From positions 1,612,001-1,676,000 of the forward strand of contig NZ_CP139559.1 in the NCBI RefSeq assembly GCF_034263275.1: 64,000 nt of DNA. The letters are read 5' to 3'. The translations under genes were made by a program, and so were the position numbers. Source of the DNA: Mucilaginibacter sp. cycad4 (lineage in GTDB: Bacteria > Bacteroidota > Bacteroidia > Sphingobacteriales > Sphingobacteriaceae). A model generated the notes under the pieces. It saw nothing but the letters and a program-made list of their open reading frames with translations. It was not told the origin of the DNA and made no database searches. Within the stretch, counting starts at the first letter, position 1, and every line of letters starts with the position of its first letter. Below are positions 1-9,580 of the stretch, in pieces.

Positions 1-582
1 GGGCCAGTATTCCGTATCACCGGGATAACCTGAGGGGCCCCAGATGATTTGTGCCTTTGGGGCAATCATTTTAATTTTTTTTGAAAAATAATTAAATGAA
101 ATAATATAGTCTTTTGGTGATTTAAATTGCCACGGAAATACATTGGCCGGTACTTCCATATCGGGATTCCAGCGGATAAAGACCTGATGCCGGCTTTTTG
201 CCGCTAAAATAGCCAGTTCATGGATCTGCTTATCAAAACGACCATTGAGCACTTCAGTTAAAACGTTGTTTTTATAATCTACGCCTTTAAGCCAGGTTTC
301 TACGGTGATTAATACATCATCATTAGCTAAAGCTGTTTCCACATTGCTCCGGCTTGACCATATAGCCGTATTTTTAAACACTGCAGTATAACAAATAATG
401 GGCTTGGCCGGTAAGCTATTACTTAAATTGCTGCCATCAAATATGCCCACGACCTGCTCGTTGCTGCGGTAGTAGTCATTTGTAAAATAATCATTATGCA
501 AAAATTTAATGCCCCAAAAGGATATAATGAAGACTATACCTAAAATGATCGCTAAATAAATCTTTACGGACTTTTTTTTCAT
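1..582 (-). CDS. GH26-like membrane-anchored protein, partial (C-terminus outside window)
   Basis: Open reading frame running off the left edge, read from ATG at 582; about 194 residues are visible. The N-terminus is Lys-rich followed by a hydrophobic stretch (about residues 9-24), so it is probably a signal anchor with the rest in the periplasm. Around residues 137-155 the motif IRWNPDMEVPANVFPW resembles the GH26 mannanase/lichenase signature R-x-F-H-E-M-N-G...PW. At the place of the His-Glu acid/base pair this protein has Pro-Asp, so activity is doubtful. It starts 6 bp after the stop of the GT2 fusion gene and is the third gene of that operon. The GH26 assignment is inference from this one motif plus context; the second catalytic region lies outside the window. 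Confidence 0.6.
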   Translation of the reverse strand, partial: MKKKSVKIYLAIILGIVFIISFWGIKFLHNDYFTNDYYRSNEQVVGIFDGSNLSNSLPAKPIICYTAVFKNTAIWSSRSNVETALANDDVLITVETWLKGVDYKNNVLTEVLNGRFDKQIHELAILAAKSRHQVFIRWNPDMEVPANVFPWQFKSPKDYIISFNYFSKKIKMIAPKAQIIWGPSGYPGDTEYWP

Positions 583-588
583 TGACGA

Positions 589-3573
589 TTAATTTTGAAG
601 AGGGGTATTTAATGTTGCGTAGTCAACAGTTACATTATCGCCATCGGTTGCAACAAGGTACAGCCTGTACCTGTTATCATTTTGGGGGATTGTAACGTAT
701 ACGTCCGGGCTGTTTCCTACCTTTTTCATGCCGGTAGCATTACCCAAATTGTCTGTTTTGACAAGATACCATTCAAATTTCAATCCGGTTTTTAAATATG
801 CGGCAATGTTCCAGTGACCGTAAGAAAATACCAGTGCATTATAACGCAGGGATGTCCCCGGAGTAGTTGTTAATGCAGGTTTTAATATTTTAACAACAGG
901 CAAGTTATAGATAGCTATATTGCCATTCCAGTTCTTGCTTATTTTGTAAAGATACCGTTTGTTCCTACCCCATACGTCTTTCAAACCGTCAAACGTAACA
1001 GCAGTTCCGCTTTGCTGATCCTGCCAGTTAGCGTAAAAAATCCCGCCGGAGTGCTGTATATCCTGGAGTGCGCGGGGATCAGTGCAACTGAAAAAATAAG
1101 GCGTTTTAAAATCCCGGCTAATATATTTTAATGACTGTTTGTTATTAACGATTAGTCCAAAGGCATCGATTGCAGGTATTTGCCCTTTTAGTATTTGCAT
1201 AGCAGGACTAAGTGTGGGGGCGGATAAAAGGTCAATGGTTAATGGCCTCGTTGGGTCTGCAAGTTTAATTTCGTTTACCAAACGTTTTAACAAATTGATA
1301 TAATGCTGTTGAGCCCGGTACAACTGTGGCTCATGATAAAATTGGGATAGCTGCTGGTAGGTACTATTGCCTAAGTTCCAGGCACTGATGTTAGGGTTTG
1401 ATTTATTTTTATTTATGGTGTTAAGGATGATATTGAATTGTTCGTGCAGATAGGTGGTATCATTGACGAAGCTCGATGGAGCGGGCATCCAAAAACTATA
1501 ATTAATTTTTAAGCCTTGTTGTGCCGCTGCATCAAAAATTGAGTGGTCGTAAATATTCGGTCCATATATTTTTATGGTATTTATTCCCGCTTTCCTTATG
1601 TCTTCGAAATCATTAACTATAATTTTTTTTGTGAGCGGGGCTATATTTTTATACCAGTAGTTTCCCTTAGAGTAGATTACGCCTTTTACTGAAGAAAAAA
1701 ATGGAGGGTTTATTAATAAATGTTTTTGGCCGGTGATTGGATCTTGTTCAATAATATTTATCGAAGTATCTGATGATGGTTTCGAAATGCTATTGTAAAG
1801 TCGCGATTGCCTGATCAATTGGGATAACCCGGCGGTATCTGATGAGGAGCTGAAGTCGGCAAAAGACTTTTTGCTGACTTCATTTTTTGCATCGAAACCA
1901 CGCGTAAAATTAAAGCCTGCATCTTCATCCGACTCCTGAGAGGCATATATGCATATGCAAACCACTACTATGCTAAGAATCAGACTAACCTTCCTTAAAC
2001 CGAAATAGATCTTTCTTCTTAACAGCCAAAAAAATATTTTAACGCGGTGTATTTTTGAAACGAGGGTAAATAGCGTTGCATGTTTATCCAGATAGGCCTG
2101 AAACTTGAGTTCTGAACTCGCGATAAGCATAAATATCATGAACATACAATTCAGGCCGACAATGCCGGACATGAAAAGTGTAAAGGGGTTCCAGTCGTTG
2201 TAAAGGCCGTAAACAATAGCGGCAATGGATACAACCAACACTACAATATTGGGTAAGTTGTTTTTTAAATTTTTTTCATCTTTGATATCCTTGGGGGTGG
2301 CTATGTACGGAACATTCTTCCTGATAATAGTATAAATAAAGCCCAATATAAAAACCCACCATGTACCTATAAGCAGTAAGCCGCCCACTACATGAAATCC
2401 CCGCTCATTATCCTCCATTACCCATTGCTGAACAAAATGCCTGATCAGAACAACTGAAGTTATAAAAGGAACACTGATAATTAAAAATTCAGAAAAGTCC
2501 ATTCTTAACGGAAAAGCATCCGTGAACAGGGATATGACCGGGATTGAAAAATTAATAAGAAAAACAAAACCTGATAAGTAAAATAGAGGTAACAGGCCGT
2601 AATGAAGTTTTTGCCGCCAGTTGAATTTTCTAAAAAGCTTAACATAGGAAGTCACAAGGAGCTCAAAAACCCCCCGCGACCATTTCAACTGTTGCTTATA
2701 GTAAGCTGATAAAGTAGCAGGAACCAGGCCCCGGGTTAATACAGCCGGAACATAAATGGATTTCCAATTGCGCGCATGGAGCTGCATTGCCGTATGCATA
2801 TCTTCAGCTAATCCGGCAGCATGTCCGCCAATGGATTCCAGCGCTGTTCGTCTGAAAGTACAATTGGCACCTATGGCCTGAACAGTTCCATAGCTGTTCA
2901 TGCACATCATCATCGGGCCGTAAAACTGATAGGTTTGTTGTGCCGCGCCTTTAGCTATCCATCCGATGTCATGATTGTAATAGGCCTGTACAATTTGTAC
3001 ATAACCAATTTCCGGGTTATCAAAATGAGCGACTATAGGATCCAGAAATTCGGGTACAGGTATGTGGTCAGGATCAAGAATCAAACATAGTTCGCCCGAT
3101 GACTGGGCTAAGGCATTATTGATATTGCCTGCTTTGGCGTTTATCTTCTTAGTTCTTGTTATATGGTGAACCCCCAGTTCTTTGCAAACCGATTTCAGGT
3201 AAGGGTCATCGGCCTCGTCGCACAAAAAGGTTTCATGGGGATAACGTATAGCCTGAATGGCAGTAAGTGTTTCAACAATCATTTCATATGGTTCGCCGGC
3301 GCAAAACGTGGTAAATATGTCTACCGTATACTGTTTTGTTATAGGCGGAGCGGGCGGAACGGTTATTGACCAATAGTGGTACCACTCATATATTATTTTG
3401 AAAAAGGTATAAACAAAGGTTGATATTAATAGCCAATACAGCGGCTGATAACCAATAACTGATTTTCTGAGCAGGCTGTGTATTAAAAAAAACATACAAA
3501 GCAAACCGATGATAATCATCAGCCTTAAATAAAATAATTGTAGTTTGGAAGGTGGTTTTATAATATTGTTCAT
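589..3573 (-). CDS. Cellulose-synthase-like GT2 fused to a degenerate glycosidase-like periplasmic domain
   Basis: 994 residues. Two N-terminal membrane helices (about 14-33, 43-62) precede a family 2 glycosyltransferase domain with processive-synthase motifs: DEADD at 119-123, DPDH at 167-170, EDM at 257-259 and QQLKW at 294-298 (the QxxRW position). Membrane helices follow at about 325-345, 362-380, 395-417, 441-456 and 465-485, with a last one at 530-545. Residues 620-990 form a TIM-barrel plus Ig-like module homologous to the neighbouring 439-residue lipoprotein. The acid/base position reads GNS (735-737) instead of GNE, and the nucleophile position is Cys830 instead of Glu, so this module is probably a glycan-binding pseudo-enzyme. 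The start overlaps the upstream gene's stop by 4 bp. Family knowledge suggests synthesis and export of a beta-linked polysaccharide; the product cannot be read from sequence. Confidence 0.85.
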   Translation of the reverse strand: MNNIIKPPSKLQLFYLRLMIIIGLLCMFFLIHSLLRKSVIGYQPLYWLLISTFVYTFFKIIYEWYHYWSITVPPAPPITKQYTVDIFTTFCAGEPYEMIVETLTAIQAIRYPHETFLCDEADDPYLKSVCKELGVHHITRTKKINAKAGNINNALAQSSGELCLILDPDHIPVPEFLDPIVAHFDNPEIGYVQIVQAYYNHDIGWIAKGAAQQTYQFYGPMMMCMNSYGTVQAIGANCTFRRTALESIGGHAAGLAEDMHTAMQLHARNWKSIYVPAVLTRGLVPATLSAYYKQQLKWSRGVFELLVTSYVKLFRKFNWRQKLHYGLLPLFYLSGFVFLINFSIPVISLFTDAFPLRMDFSEFLIISVPFITSVVLIRHFVQQWVMEDNERGFHVVGGLLLIGTWWVFILGFIYTIIRKNVPYIATPKDIKDEKNLKNNLPNIVVLVVSIAAIVYGLYNDWNPFTLFMSGIVGLNCMFMIFMLIASSELKFQAYLDKHATLFTLVSKIHRVKIFFWLLRRKIYFGLRKVSLILSIVVVCICIYASQESDEDAGFNFTRGFDAKNEVSKKSFADFSSSSDTAGLSQLIRQSRLYNSISKPSSDTSINIIEQDPITGQKHLLINPPFFSSVKGVIYSKGNYWYKNIAPLTKKIIVNDFEDIRKAGINTIKIYGPNIYDHSIFDAAAQQGLKINYSFWMPAPSSFVNDTTYLHEQFNIILNTINKNKSNPNISAWNLGNSTYQQLSQFYHEPQLYRAQQHYINLLKRLVNEIKLADPTRPLTIDLLSAPTLSPAMQILKGQIPAIDAFGLIVNNKQSLKYISRDFKTPYFFSCTDPRALQDIQHSGGIFYANWQDQQSGTAVTFDGLKDVWGRNKRYLYKISKNWNGNIAIYNLPVVKILKPALTTTPGTSLRYNALVFSYGHWNIAAYLKTGLKFEWYLVKTDNLGNATGMKKVGNSPDVYVTIPQNDNRYRLYLVATDGDNVTVDYATLNTPLQN

Positions 3574-4889
3574 GGATTTTTTAATACATAAAAAGGGGTG
3601 TTTGATGTAGCAAAAGAGCCCTTTTGATTATATACATAAACCAATAAGCGATAAGGGCCTTCTTGATCAGGTACTTTAAACGTCAAGTCCGGCCCGCTGT
3701 GCCCGATAATTAAATTTTTAATTTCCTTTGGTTTGTTTTGGTTAAAAGCGCCATTGGGTTTGAACCAGTCTTCCGCAAATATTTTCCATTTAAATGTTAA
3801 GCCGGTGGTATCAGGATTTTCAAGATACACCTTGCTGTTTACGGTTATGTTTGATTTAAATATGATATTGTCCTTAGCACCTTTTCCATCTACCAGCATG
3901 TATTTTAATACAGGGGCCTTTTTTGGTGCCTTTTGGCCGGTCCAGATATAATGCATCACCTGAACGGCCTCAGTTTCAGCGCCATTTTCGTCAAAAAGAC
4001 TGAACCAGGTTGGCGTTAGTTCCTGTTTTTGACCCCAATAAAATACCATCGACCCCAGAAACCTGGAGTTATTAACCGGCATATACTTTTCATAGGTGTC
4101 AAGATATTGCTCCGCCTTTTTTGTACTGGTATTTTCAATATAAGCCCCCCAGGCGTTTTGATTGTCCGCAATCCAGGGGCCTTCAATTCCCCATTCTGTT
4201 ATTAAGAACGGGCCATCCCAAAACCACTTGAATTTCTGAAGGTCTTCGTTTAATGTTTGTATCGACCCAAAAACATTGAACGAGATGAAGTCAATCTTCG
4301 TGCGTAGCTTAATATTGATGATGTTTTTCTTTTGAAAGGACATAATGGTTGTGGTAACCGGATGCTGTGGGTCGTCCAGGTGGATCATGTCAACCACATC
4401 ATTAAATACGGTATAAAACTGATTGTATTTCGGTTTGTAAGGGAATGCGAGCTCATTGCCCACGCACCAGCTCAAAAGCGCGGGGTGATGCTTAAACCTA
4501 TTTACAATACCGGCAATCGTCTTCACATGGGCAATGGCCTTCGGGGTTTTGTAAAAGTCATCTATACTTTCGCTTGGAGGCATTGGCAAACCTGCTATTA
4601 CAGCTAAATGATTGGCCTGCGCCGAATCTAAAACACTCCCTAAATTTGAGGTGTCCCAAACTCTTATCGTATTGCCCCCGGCCTCTTTCAGCCGTTTTAA
4701 GTTTGTAAAGCCGGAAGCCCCTTTTATGAAAAATGGCTCACCATTACGATACAGTGAATATTTGCCATTTTCCTTTTTGATGTAAACCCCATTTTTAACA
4801 GCATTGCCAGGTTGTGACCGGTTACAAGACATAGAGGAAAAACAAAGTATCAGGCAGCTAATAATTAATCGTAAAAGAGGACATCTCAT
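3570..4889 (-). CDS. Glycoside hydrolase lipoprotein (GH2/GH5-type TIM barrel)
   Basis: 439 residues. The signal peptide ends in a lipobox-like SSMSC, with Cys22 as the likely lipidated residue. The TIM barrel carries an acid/base motif CVGNEL (Glu146) and a nucleophile motif LITEWGIEGP (Glu232), as in clan GH-A enzymes related to the catalytic domain of GH2. An Ig-like domain occupies roughly 325-437. The whole module (FFIKGASGF... onward) aligns with the C-terminal module of the adjacent GT2 fusion, including the Ig-like tail, so the two probably arose by duplication. This copy keeps both catalytic acids. First gene of the minus-strand operon, overlapping the GT2 gene by 4 bp. The likely role is trimming or editing the exported polysaccharide in the periplasm, by analogy with BcsZ; this is inferred, and the substrate is unknown. 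Confidence 0.8.
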   Translation of the reverse strand: MRCPLLRLIISCLILCFSSMSCNRSQPGNAVKNGVYIKKENGKYSLYRNGEPFFIKGASGFTNLKRLKEAGGNTIRVWDTSNLGSVLDSAQANHLAVIAGLPMPPSESIDDFYKTPKAIAHVKTIAGIVNRFKHHPALLSWCVGNELAFPYKPKYNQFYTVFNDVVDMIHLDDPQHPVTTTIMSFQKKNIINIKLRTKIDFISFNVFGSIQTLNEDLQKFKWFWDGPFLITEWGIEGPWIADNQNAWGAYIENTSTKKAEQYLDTYEKYMPVNNSRFLGSMVFYWGQKQELTPTWFSLFDENGAETEAVQVMHYIWTGQKAPKKAPVLKYMLVDGKGAKDNIIFKSNITVNSKVYLENPDTTGLTFKWKIFAEDWFKPNGAFNQNKPKEIKNLIIGHSGPDLTFKVPDQEGPYRLLVYVYNQKGSFATSNTPFYVLKNP

Positions 4890-5751
4890 AAATGGTAGTT
4901 CGGTTCATTTAAAAAAGCAAATGATACTTTGGTAGTTATATATAAATCTCTTCGTCTTTGAATAAAAAGAAATTCCAACTGCAGGTTCCGGTTCATATTG
5001 CGAATATTCAAAAAATCATGTAAATATTGGCTGTATACGGAAAGTATAATTAATAGTTTATATGTAGGCCAGGAATGAAGAAGAGCGGCTGCAGGTTTAG
5101 CAGATATAACTTAAGTTGTTTAAAAACAAATAAAAGCGTCATTGCACGGAAACACCAGGGCAACGCCCGGAAAAAATCGTAATGACGTTTAAAATATATT
5201 TTAGCAATGGTACACGGGGTTGCGTTGGATGGGAGCGGATATCGCCCTCTGGTAAGGCCCCGGGTAGCATAAACGCCCGGGCCGCAGGCAACTGCCCATG
5301 TTATAAAATTGATCGAAAAACATACTTAATAAACAGGTAAAGACGACAAGAAAATGATGTGTATATTGTGCTTGATCGCCTGAGCCGTCAGAATACGTTT
5401 ACTGACAGCAAATTTTATTGCGGGCAAATACCAAAATACAGATACCTGTGAAACCGGAAAACGTGATTATGATACAATAACAGGTTCGGGGCCAAATGAC
5501 CTTGTGGCGGCCATATTGCAGCCATTGCTACTGCAGGTGCTATCAAAGTCGATTCAAAAAAACTTTTCCTACGTAATTCGATGGTGCTGATCACTGCCAT
5601 CCCAATGATGATCTTCAATTAATCTCAATTTCAATGTTACGGGGAAAGTTAATCGTTTCGGCCATCCGAAAGCGAACAGCTATGTGTTCGGTTGTGTTAC
5701 AGTTTATGTATTAAATTTATATAATTATCTGTATATAAATAGATTGTAAAT
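4890..5751. other. Long gene-poor interval
   Basis: About 860 bp between divergent units. It must contain the promoters of the GT2 operon and of the AraC-FtsX fusion gene. I see one degenerate dispersed repeat (5137-5187), a GC-rich imperfect hairpin around 5256-5283, and near 5510-5621 a plus-strand reading frame whose hydrophobic, Ala-rich end could be the decayed C-terminus of a transporter. No intact gene is supported. Confidence 0.5.
5137..5187. repeat. Degenerate dispersed palindromic repeat (CGTCATTGC type)
   Basis: CGTCATTGCACGG at the left and CGTAATGACG at the right form an imperfect inverted repeat about 50 bp across. The outer CGTCATTGC...AATGACG ends are those of a short interspersed palindrome that I recall as common in Sphingobacteriaceae genomes. 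Copy number cannot be judged here because this is the only clear copy in the window. Confidence 0.4.
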
Positions 5752-8700
5752 TTGGAACAAGGATTGAGCCATTTGTACGAATTGAAAACCTATACATTCC
5801 ATATTAACGCCTACGACCTGGTATTTTTTGGGGCTATTTTCCTCGGACTGGCCTCCGCCGTGCTTTTGTGGTTCAGCAAAAGGCTAAACGAAACAGCAAA
5901 CCGGTTTTTTGCCCTGGTATTAGTTACAGTTGTTTTGTACATAACCCGCATATTAGCCATTGACATTCAGCTCGCAACCTATATTCCTTATTGGAGCCGA
6001 CTGCCGCTGCAATTTTCGCTGGCATTTGGCCCCCTGATTTTCTTTTATGTACTTAAAATAATCCGGCCGGAATATAAATTCAGATTTAGAGATTTGCTGC
6101 ATTTCATCCCGTTATTGCTCGAACTTTGCGCTCAGCTACTGGAGATCAATGATAGTATTAAAACAGGCAAAGCTGCGTATGATACACTGACCTTTCACCG
6201 GTTGAACCCTGCATTTCAATTGCTTGGATTTATTTCGGTCATTATTTATCTGTATGCCTCCCATAAACTGATAGAAAACTTTTACCGGGGTATTAAATTT
6301 AATAGGGGTGACAGGTATCGGTACGAAATGGGATGGCTGCATCGTTTGCTAACTGGTTTCGGCATTTTGTGGCTATGCTGGATGCTCCTTGCGGCCACAG
6401 ATTACTTTTATTACCATCATCAATTAGGAATGCAGGTTTATTACCCCCTGTATCTCTTTTTAGTGATACTTACTATCCGGATGGCGGCTATCGCTTTTTT
6501 GAGGCCGGAGGCTGGCTTATCACCAGGTGCTTCGCGGGTTTTTAAAGTGGCGTTACCCGGAGAGTCAAAGCAAAAGGGTACCTGGCTGAAGAAAGTCATG
6601 AAAGCCAACCTGTATTACCAGGATCCGGAACTTAATTTACGTTCGCTGGCCGAAAGGCTCGATTTGCATCCAAATGAATTATCCCGGATCATTAACACGG
6701 TGCTCAAAAAAAGTTTTAATGATTTCATTAATGAGTATCGCGTTGCCGGTGTGGCCCGGAAAATGCAGGATCCTGCTTATGATCATCTAACGCTGCTCGG
6801 TATAGCCTTCGAATCAGGATTTAATTCGAAAACCACCTTTAACCGCACTTTTAGACAAATGACCGGTAAAAGTCCGGCCGAATATAAACTTGAACTAAAA
6901 AAAGAGCGACCATATTATAATTTGGAACGCCAGCCCCATTTTACGGCAGTAATTTTAAACCAGGAAACAGCTCCGGGCTGGACCGTTAATAAACCAAATC
7001 GATACGTTATGTTTAAAAATTACTTCAAAATAGCCTGGCGTAACCTGATACGCAATAAAAGCTATGCTACTATTAATATTACCGGCTTGGCAATTGGGAT
7101 AGCAGCCTGCCTGCTCATATTCCTAATTGTTCAGTATGAAACAAGTTTCGATAGTTTTCATGCCAATAAAGACCGGATCTATCGTATTGTGACGGTGAGC
7201 AGTGGCCCTGATGGAACACATGCCGGCCAAGGGACGCCATTGCCGCTAATTGAAGGGTTGAAGCTTGATTTTCCACAAATAAAGCAGTTGGCTAACATTA
7301 TGAAGAACGATGGATCGCATTATACTGTAGGTGATGGGCGTAATGGAAATCCATTGAAAAAGTTTAAAGAAGATCTGGCTTATTATGCCGATCCGGGGTT
7401 TTTTCAGATTTTTGATTTCAAGTGGCTGGCAGGAGATAAAAACACCGCTTTAGCCGAGCCTAAAACCATTGCACTATCCCGTGATGAAGCTGATAAATTT
7501 TTCGGCGACTGGCATAAGGCGATGGGGAAAACAATAAGATACGAAAATAAACGCGATCTTAAAGTGACCGGGATCTTTGAGAACACCCCGGTCAATACTG
7601 ATTTCCCGATGAAGCTTGCCGTTTCCTGGGTAACACTTATCGAAAAAGGAGGGGACCTTGGCGGCAATGCACAGGATTGGATTAGTACCTTCGGCGACAG
7701 GAATTGCTATATCATTTTGCCTCCCGGCATGAACGAAAAACGGTTTAATACCGACCTTGCAGCATTCGCAAAAAAGCACGTGCCGGCACCTTATAATAAA
7801 AATGAGATCTTTCAACTACAGGCATTGAAAGACATGCATTATGATACCAATGTAGGGGTATACAGCGGCCACCCATTCAGTAAGCAATTGATCAGTGTTA
7901 TCAGTTTGATTGGTTTATTCCTGCTCATCATTGCCTGCGTTAACTTTATCAACCTGGCTACCGCCCAGGCTGTAAACCGCTCAAAAGAGGTTGGTATACG
8001 TAAGGTATTGGGTAGTAACCGATATCAATTGGTTCTGCAATTTATTAGCGAGACCCTGATCATCACTTTATTTGCGGTTATACTGGCTGCGATAATCTCA
8101 CTTGTGGCATTACCGATGTTGAACAACCTGCTTGAGATCCAGCTGGGCGGGAGTTTCCTGGCGGATCCTATGGTGATCTTGTTTTTAGCAGGTGTGGTTA
8201 TCGGGGTTACTTTTTTAGCCGGGTTCTATCCGGCGCTTGTGTTATCAGGATTTAACCCGATAGCGGCATTGAGAAATAAGATCAACGCCGGCCGTGCGAG
8301 CGGCATCTCATTACGCAGGGTTTTGGTGGTGGCGCAGTTTTGTATAGCACAGTTTCTGGTGATCGGAACCCTTGTGATGATTTATCAAATGAATTATTTT
8401 AGAAACAAATCGCTCGGGTTTAATAAAGATGCTGTAATTACTGTCCCCTTTCCGGGAGATAGCATCAGCAGGGCAAGGGTGAGTGCGCTAAAAAATCAGC
8501 TTTTACAACAATCGGGCATAAAAGATGTGAGTGTTAGCCTATACGGCCCGTCCGATAATAGTGGTTGGTTTAGCGACTTTAAATTCAATAATTCGACAAA
8601 ACAGGTCGATTTTGCCGCCTGCCTGAAATGGGCCGACGCTGACTATTTCAGGCTATATGATATTCAATTTTTAGCCGGTAGTCCATACAAAAAAACAGAT

Positions 8701-9438
8701 ACCATATCAGGCTATGTTGTTAATGAAACTTTGATACATAAACTGGGTATTACCGACCCAAAGCAAGCCATAGGCAAATATATTATGCTATGGGATGATA
8801 AAAAATTAAATGCGCAGATTACTGGTGTGGTTAAAGATTATAATGTAGCCTCACTGCGTAATGCTATCCCACCTGTATTGATGGGCCCTTGGAAGAGGCA
8901 ATACTCAAAGTTAAATATCAAAATCCAACCCCAAAACGTAAGGCAAACCCTTGACGGTATTGAAAGCCTATGGAACAAAACTTTCCCGGAAGGCGTATAT
9001 GAATATCAGTTCCTCGACAAAACAATCGCTGATTTTTATAGGAACGAGGACGAATTATCTACACTTTATAAAATATTTGCTGGCATAGCCATATTTATTT
9101 CGTGCCTTGGCTTGTATGGCCTGGTATCGTTTATGGCTTTACAACGCACTAAAGAAGTGGGGATACGTAAAACGTTAGGAGCCACCGTAGGGCATATTGT
9201 GTATTTGTTCTCCAAAGAATTTACGGTGCTTATTGTCATCGCGTTTACCATATCTGCACCTATCGGCTACTATTTTATGCATAAATGGCTGCAGGATTAC
9301 ACTTATAGGATCAATATCGGCCCGGATATTTTTATTGTGGCGATATTAGCATCAGTGGCCATTGCCTGGACAAGCGTAGGCTATAAAGCTGTAAAAGCGG
9401 CACTGGCTAATCCTGTGAAAAGTTTAAGGAGTGAATAA
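5752..9438 (+). CDS. AraC-type 7TM sensor/regulator fused to FtsX-like ABC permease
   Basis: 1228 residues. Residues 1-245 carry about seven membrane helices, as in Bacteroidota membrane-bound AraC regulators. Residues 280-385 are an AraC helix-turn-helix (LRSLAERLDLHPNELSRIIN, then IAFESGFNSKTTFNRTFRQM). From Met420 (ATG at 7009), MFKNYFKIAWRNLIRNKSYA is the classic start of a MacB/FtsX-type permease, followed by a periplasmic core, an FtsX block around 700-830 and a second one around 1105-1220, each with the EVGIRK(V/T)LG motif. No stop separates the two parts. The TTG start at 5752 follows an in-frame stop at 5740; TTG at 5764 or 5773 is also possible, since no in-frame ATG precedes about residue 197. 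An 809-residue permease could also start separately at 7009. No cognate ATPase gene is nearby. Confidence 0.8.
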   Translation: MEQGLSHLYELKTYTFHINAYDLVFFGAIFLGLASAVLLWFSKRLNETANRFFALVLVTVVLYITRILAIDIQLATYIPYWSRLPLQFSLAFGPLIFFYVLKIIRPEYKFRFRDLLHFIPLLLELCAQLLEINDSIKTGKAAYDTLTFHRLNPAFQLLGFISVIIYLYASHKLIENFYRGIKFNRGDRYRYEMGWLHRLLTGFGILWLCWMLLAATDYFYYHHQLGMQVYYPLYLFLVILTIRMAAIAFLRPEAGLSPGASRVFKVALPGESKQKGTWLKKVMKANLYYQDPELNLRSLAERLDLHPNELSRIINTVLKKSFNDFINEYRVAGVARKMQDPAYDHLTLLGIAFESGFNSKTTFNRTFRQMTGKSPAEYKLELKKERPYYNLERQPHFTAVILNQETAPGWTVNKPNRYVMFKNYFKIAWRNLIRNKSYATINITGLAIGIAACLLIFLIVQYETSFDSFHANKDRIYRIVTVSSGPDGTHAGQGTPLPLIEGLKLDFPQIKQLANIMKNDGSHYTVGDGRNGNPLKKFKEDLAYYADPGFFQIFDFKWLAGDKNTALAEPKTIALSRDEADKFFGDWHKAMGKTIRYENKRDLKVTGIFENTPVNTDFPMKLAVSWVTLIEKGGDLGGNAQDWISTFGDRNCYIILPPGMNEKRFNTDLAAFAKKHVPAPYNKNEIFQLQALKDMHYDTNVGVYSGHPFSKQLISVISLIGLFLLIIACVNFINLATAQAVNRSKEVGIRKVLGSNRYQLVLQFISETLIITLFAVILAAIISLVALPMLNNLLEIQLGGSFLADPMVILFLAGVVIGVTFLAGFYPALVLSGFNPIAALRNKINAGRASGISLRRVLVVAQFCIAQFLVIGTLVMIYQMNYFRNKSLGFNKDAVITVPFPGDSISRARVSALKNQLLQQSGIKDVSVSLYGPSDNSGWFSDFKFNNSTKQVDFAACLKWADADYFRLYDIQFLAGSPYKKTDTISGYVVNETLIHKLGITDPKQAIGKYIMLWDDKKLNAQITGVVKDYNVASLRNAIPPVLMGPWKRQYSKLNIKIQPQNVRQTLDGIESLWNKTFPEGVYEYQFLDKTIADFYRNEDELSTLYKIFAGIAIFISCLGLYGLVSFMALQRTKEVGIRKTLGATVGHIVYLFSKEFTVLIVIAFTISAPIGYYFMHKWLQDYTYRINIGPDIFIVAILASVAIAWTSVGYKAVKAALANPVKSLRSE

Positions 9439-9470
9439 ATTAACAGGAGACCTGACTAATAATCAAAGGG

Positions 9471-9496
9471 CAACCATTTATTATATGGTTACCTTG
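9471..9496. terminator. Possible bidirectional terminator hairpin
   Basis: AACCAT (9472-9477) and ATGGTT (9485-9490) form a short stem between the convergent permease and AraC genes. Flanking AAGGG/CCTT could extend it imperfectly. There is no strong T tract. Confidence 0.3.
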
Positions 9497-9580
9497 CAAC
9501 ATCTATAAAAACGAAATAGTCGGACATAAGGTCGTTCGATACACAGAAGTTGGCCCGGAGAAATATTTTAAGCCTGAAAG

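Noticed and set aside
5256..5283. GC-rich hairpin as a structured RNA
   Set aside because: The pairing has mismatches and no covariation or known RNA motif can be shown from one sequence.
5415..5618. 67-residue minus-strand frame in the long intergenic interval
   Set aside because: No recognisable family and no ribosome binding site; the plus strand of the same DNA looks more like a decayed transporter end.
5747..5754. TAAATTTG resembling the Bacteroidota -7 promoter box
   Set aside because: It overlaps the putative TTG start of the fusion gene and has no -33 box at the right distance; the region is AT-rich.
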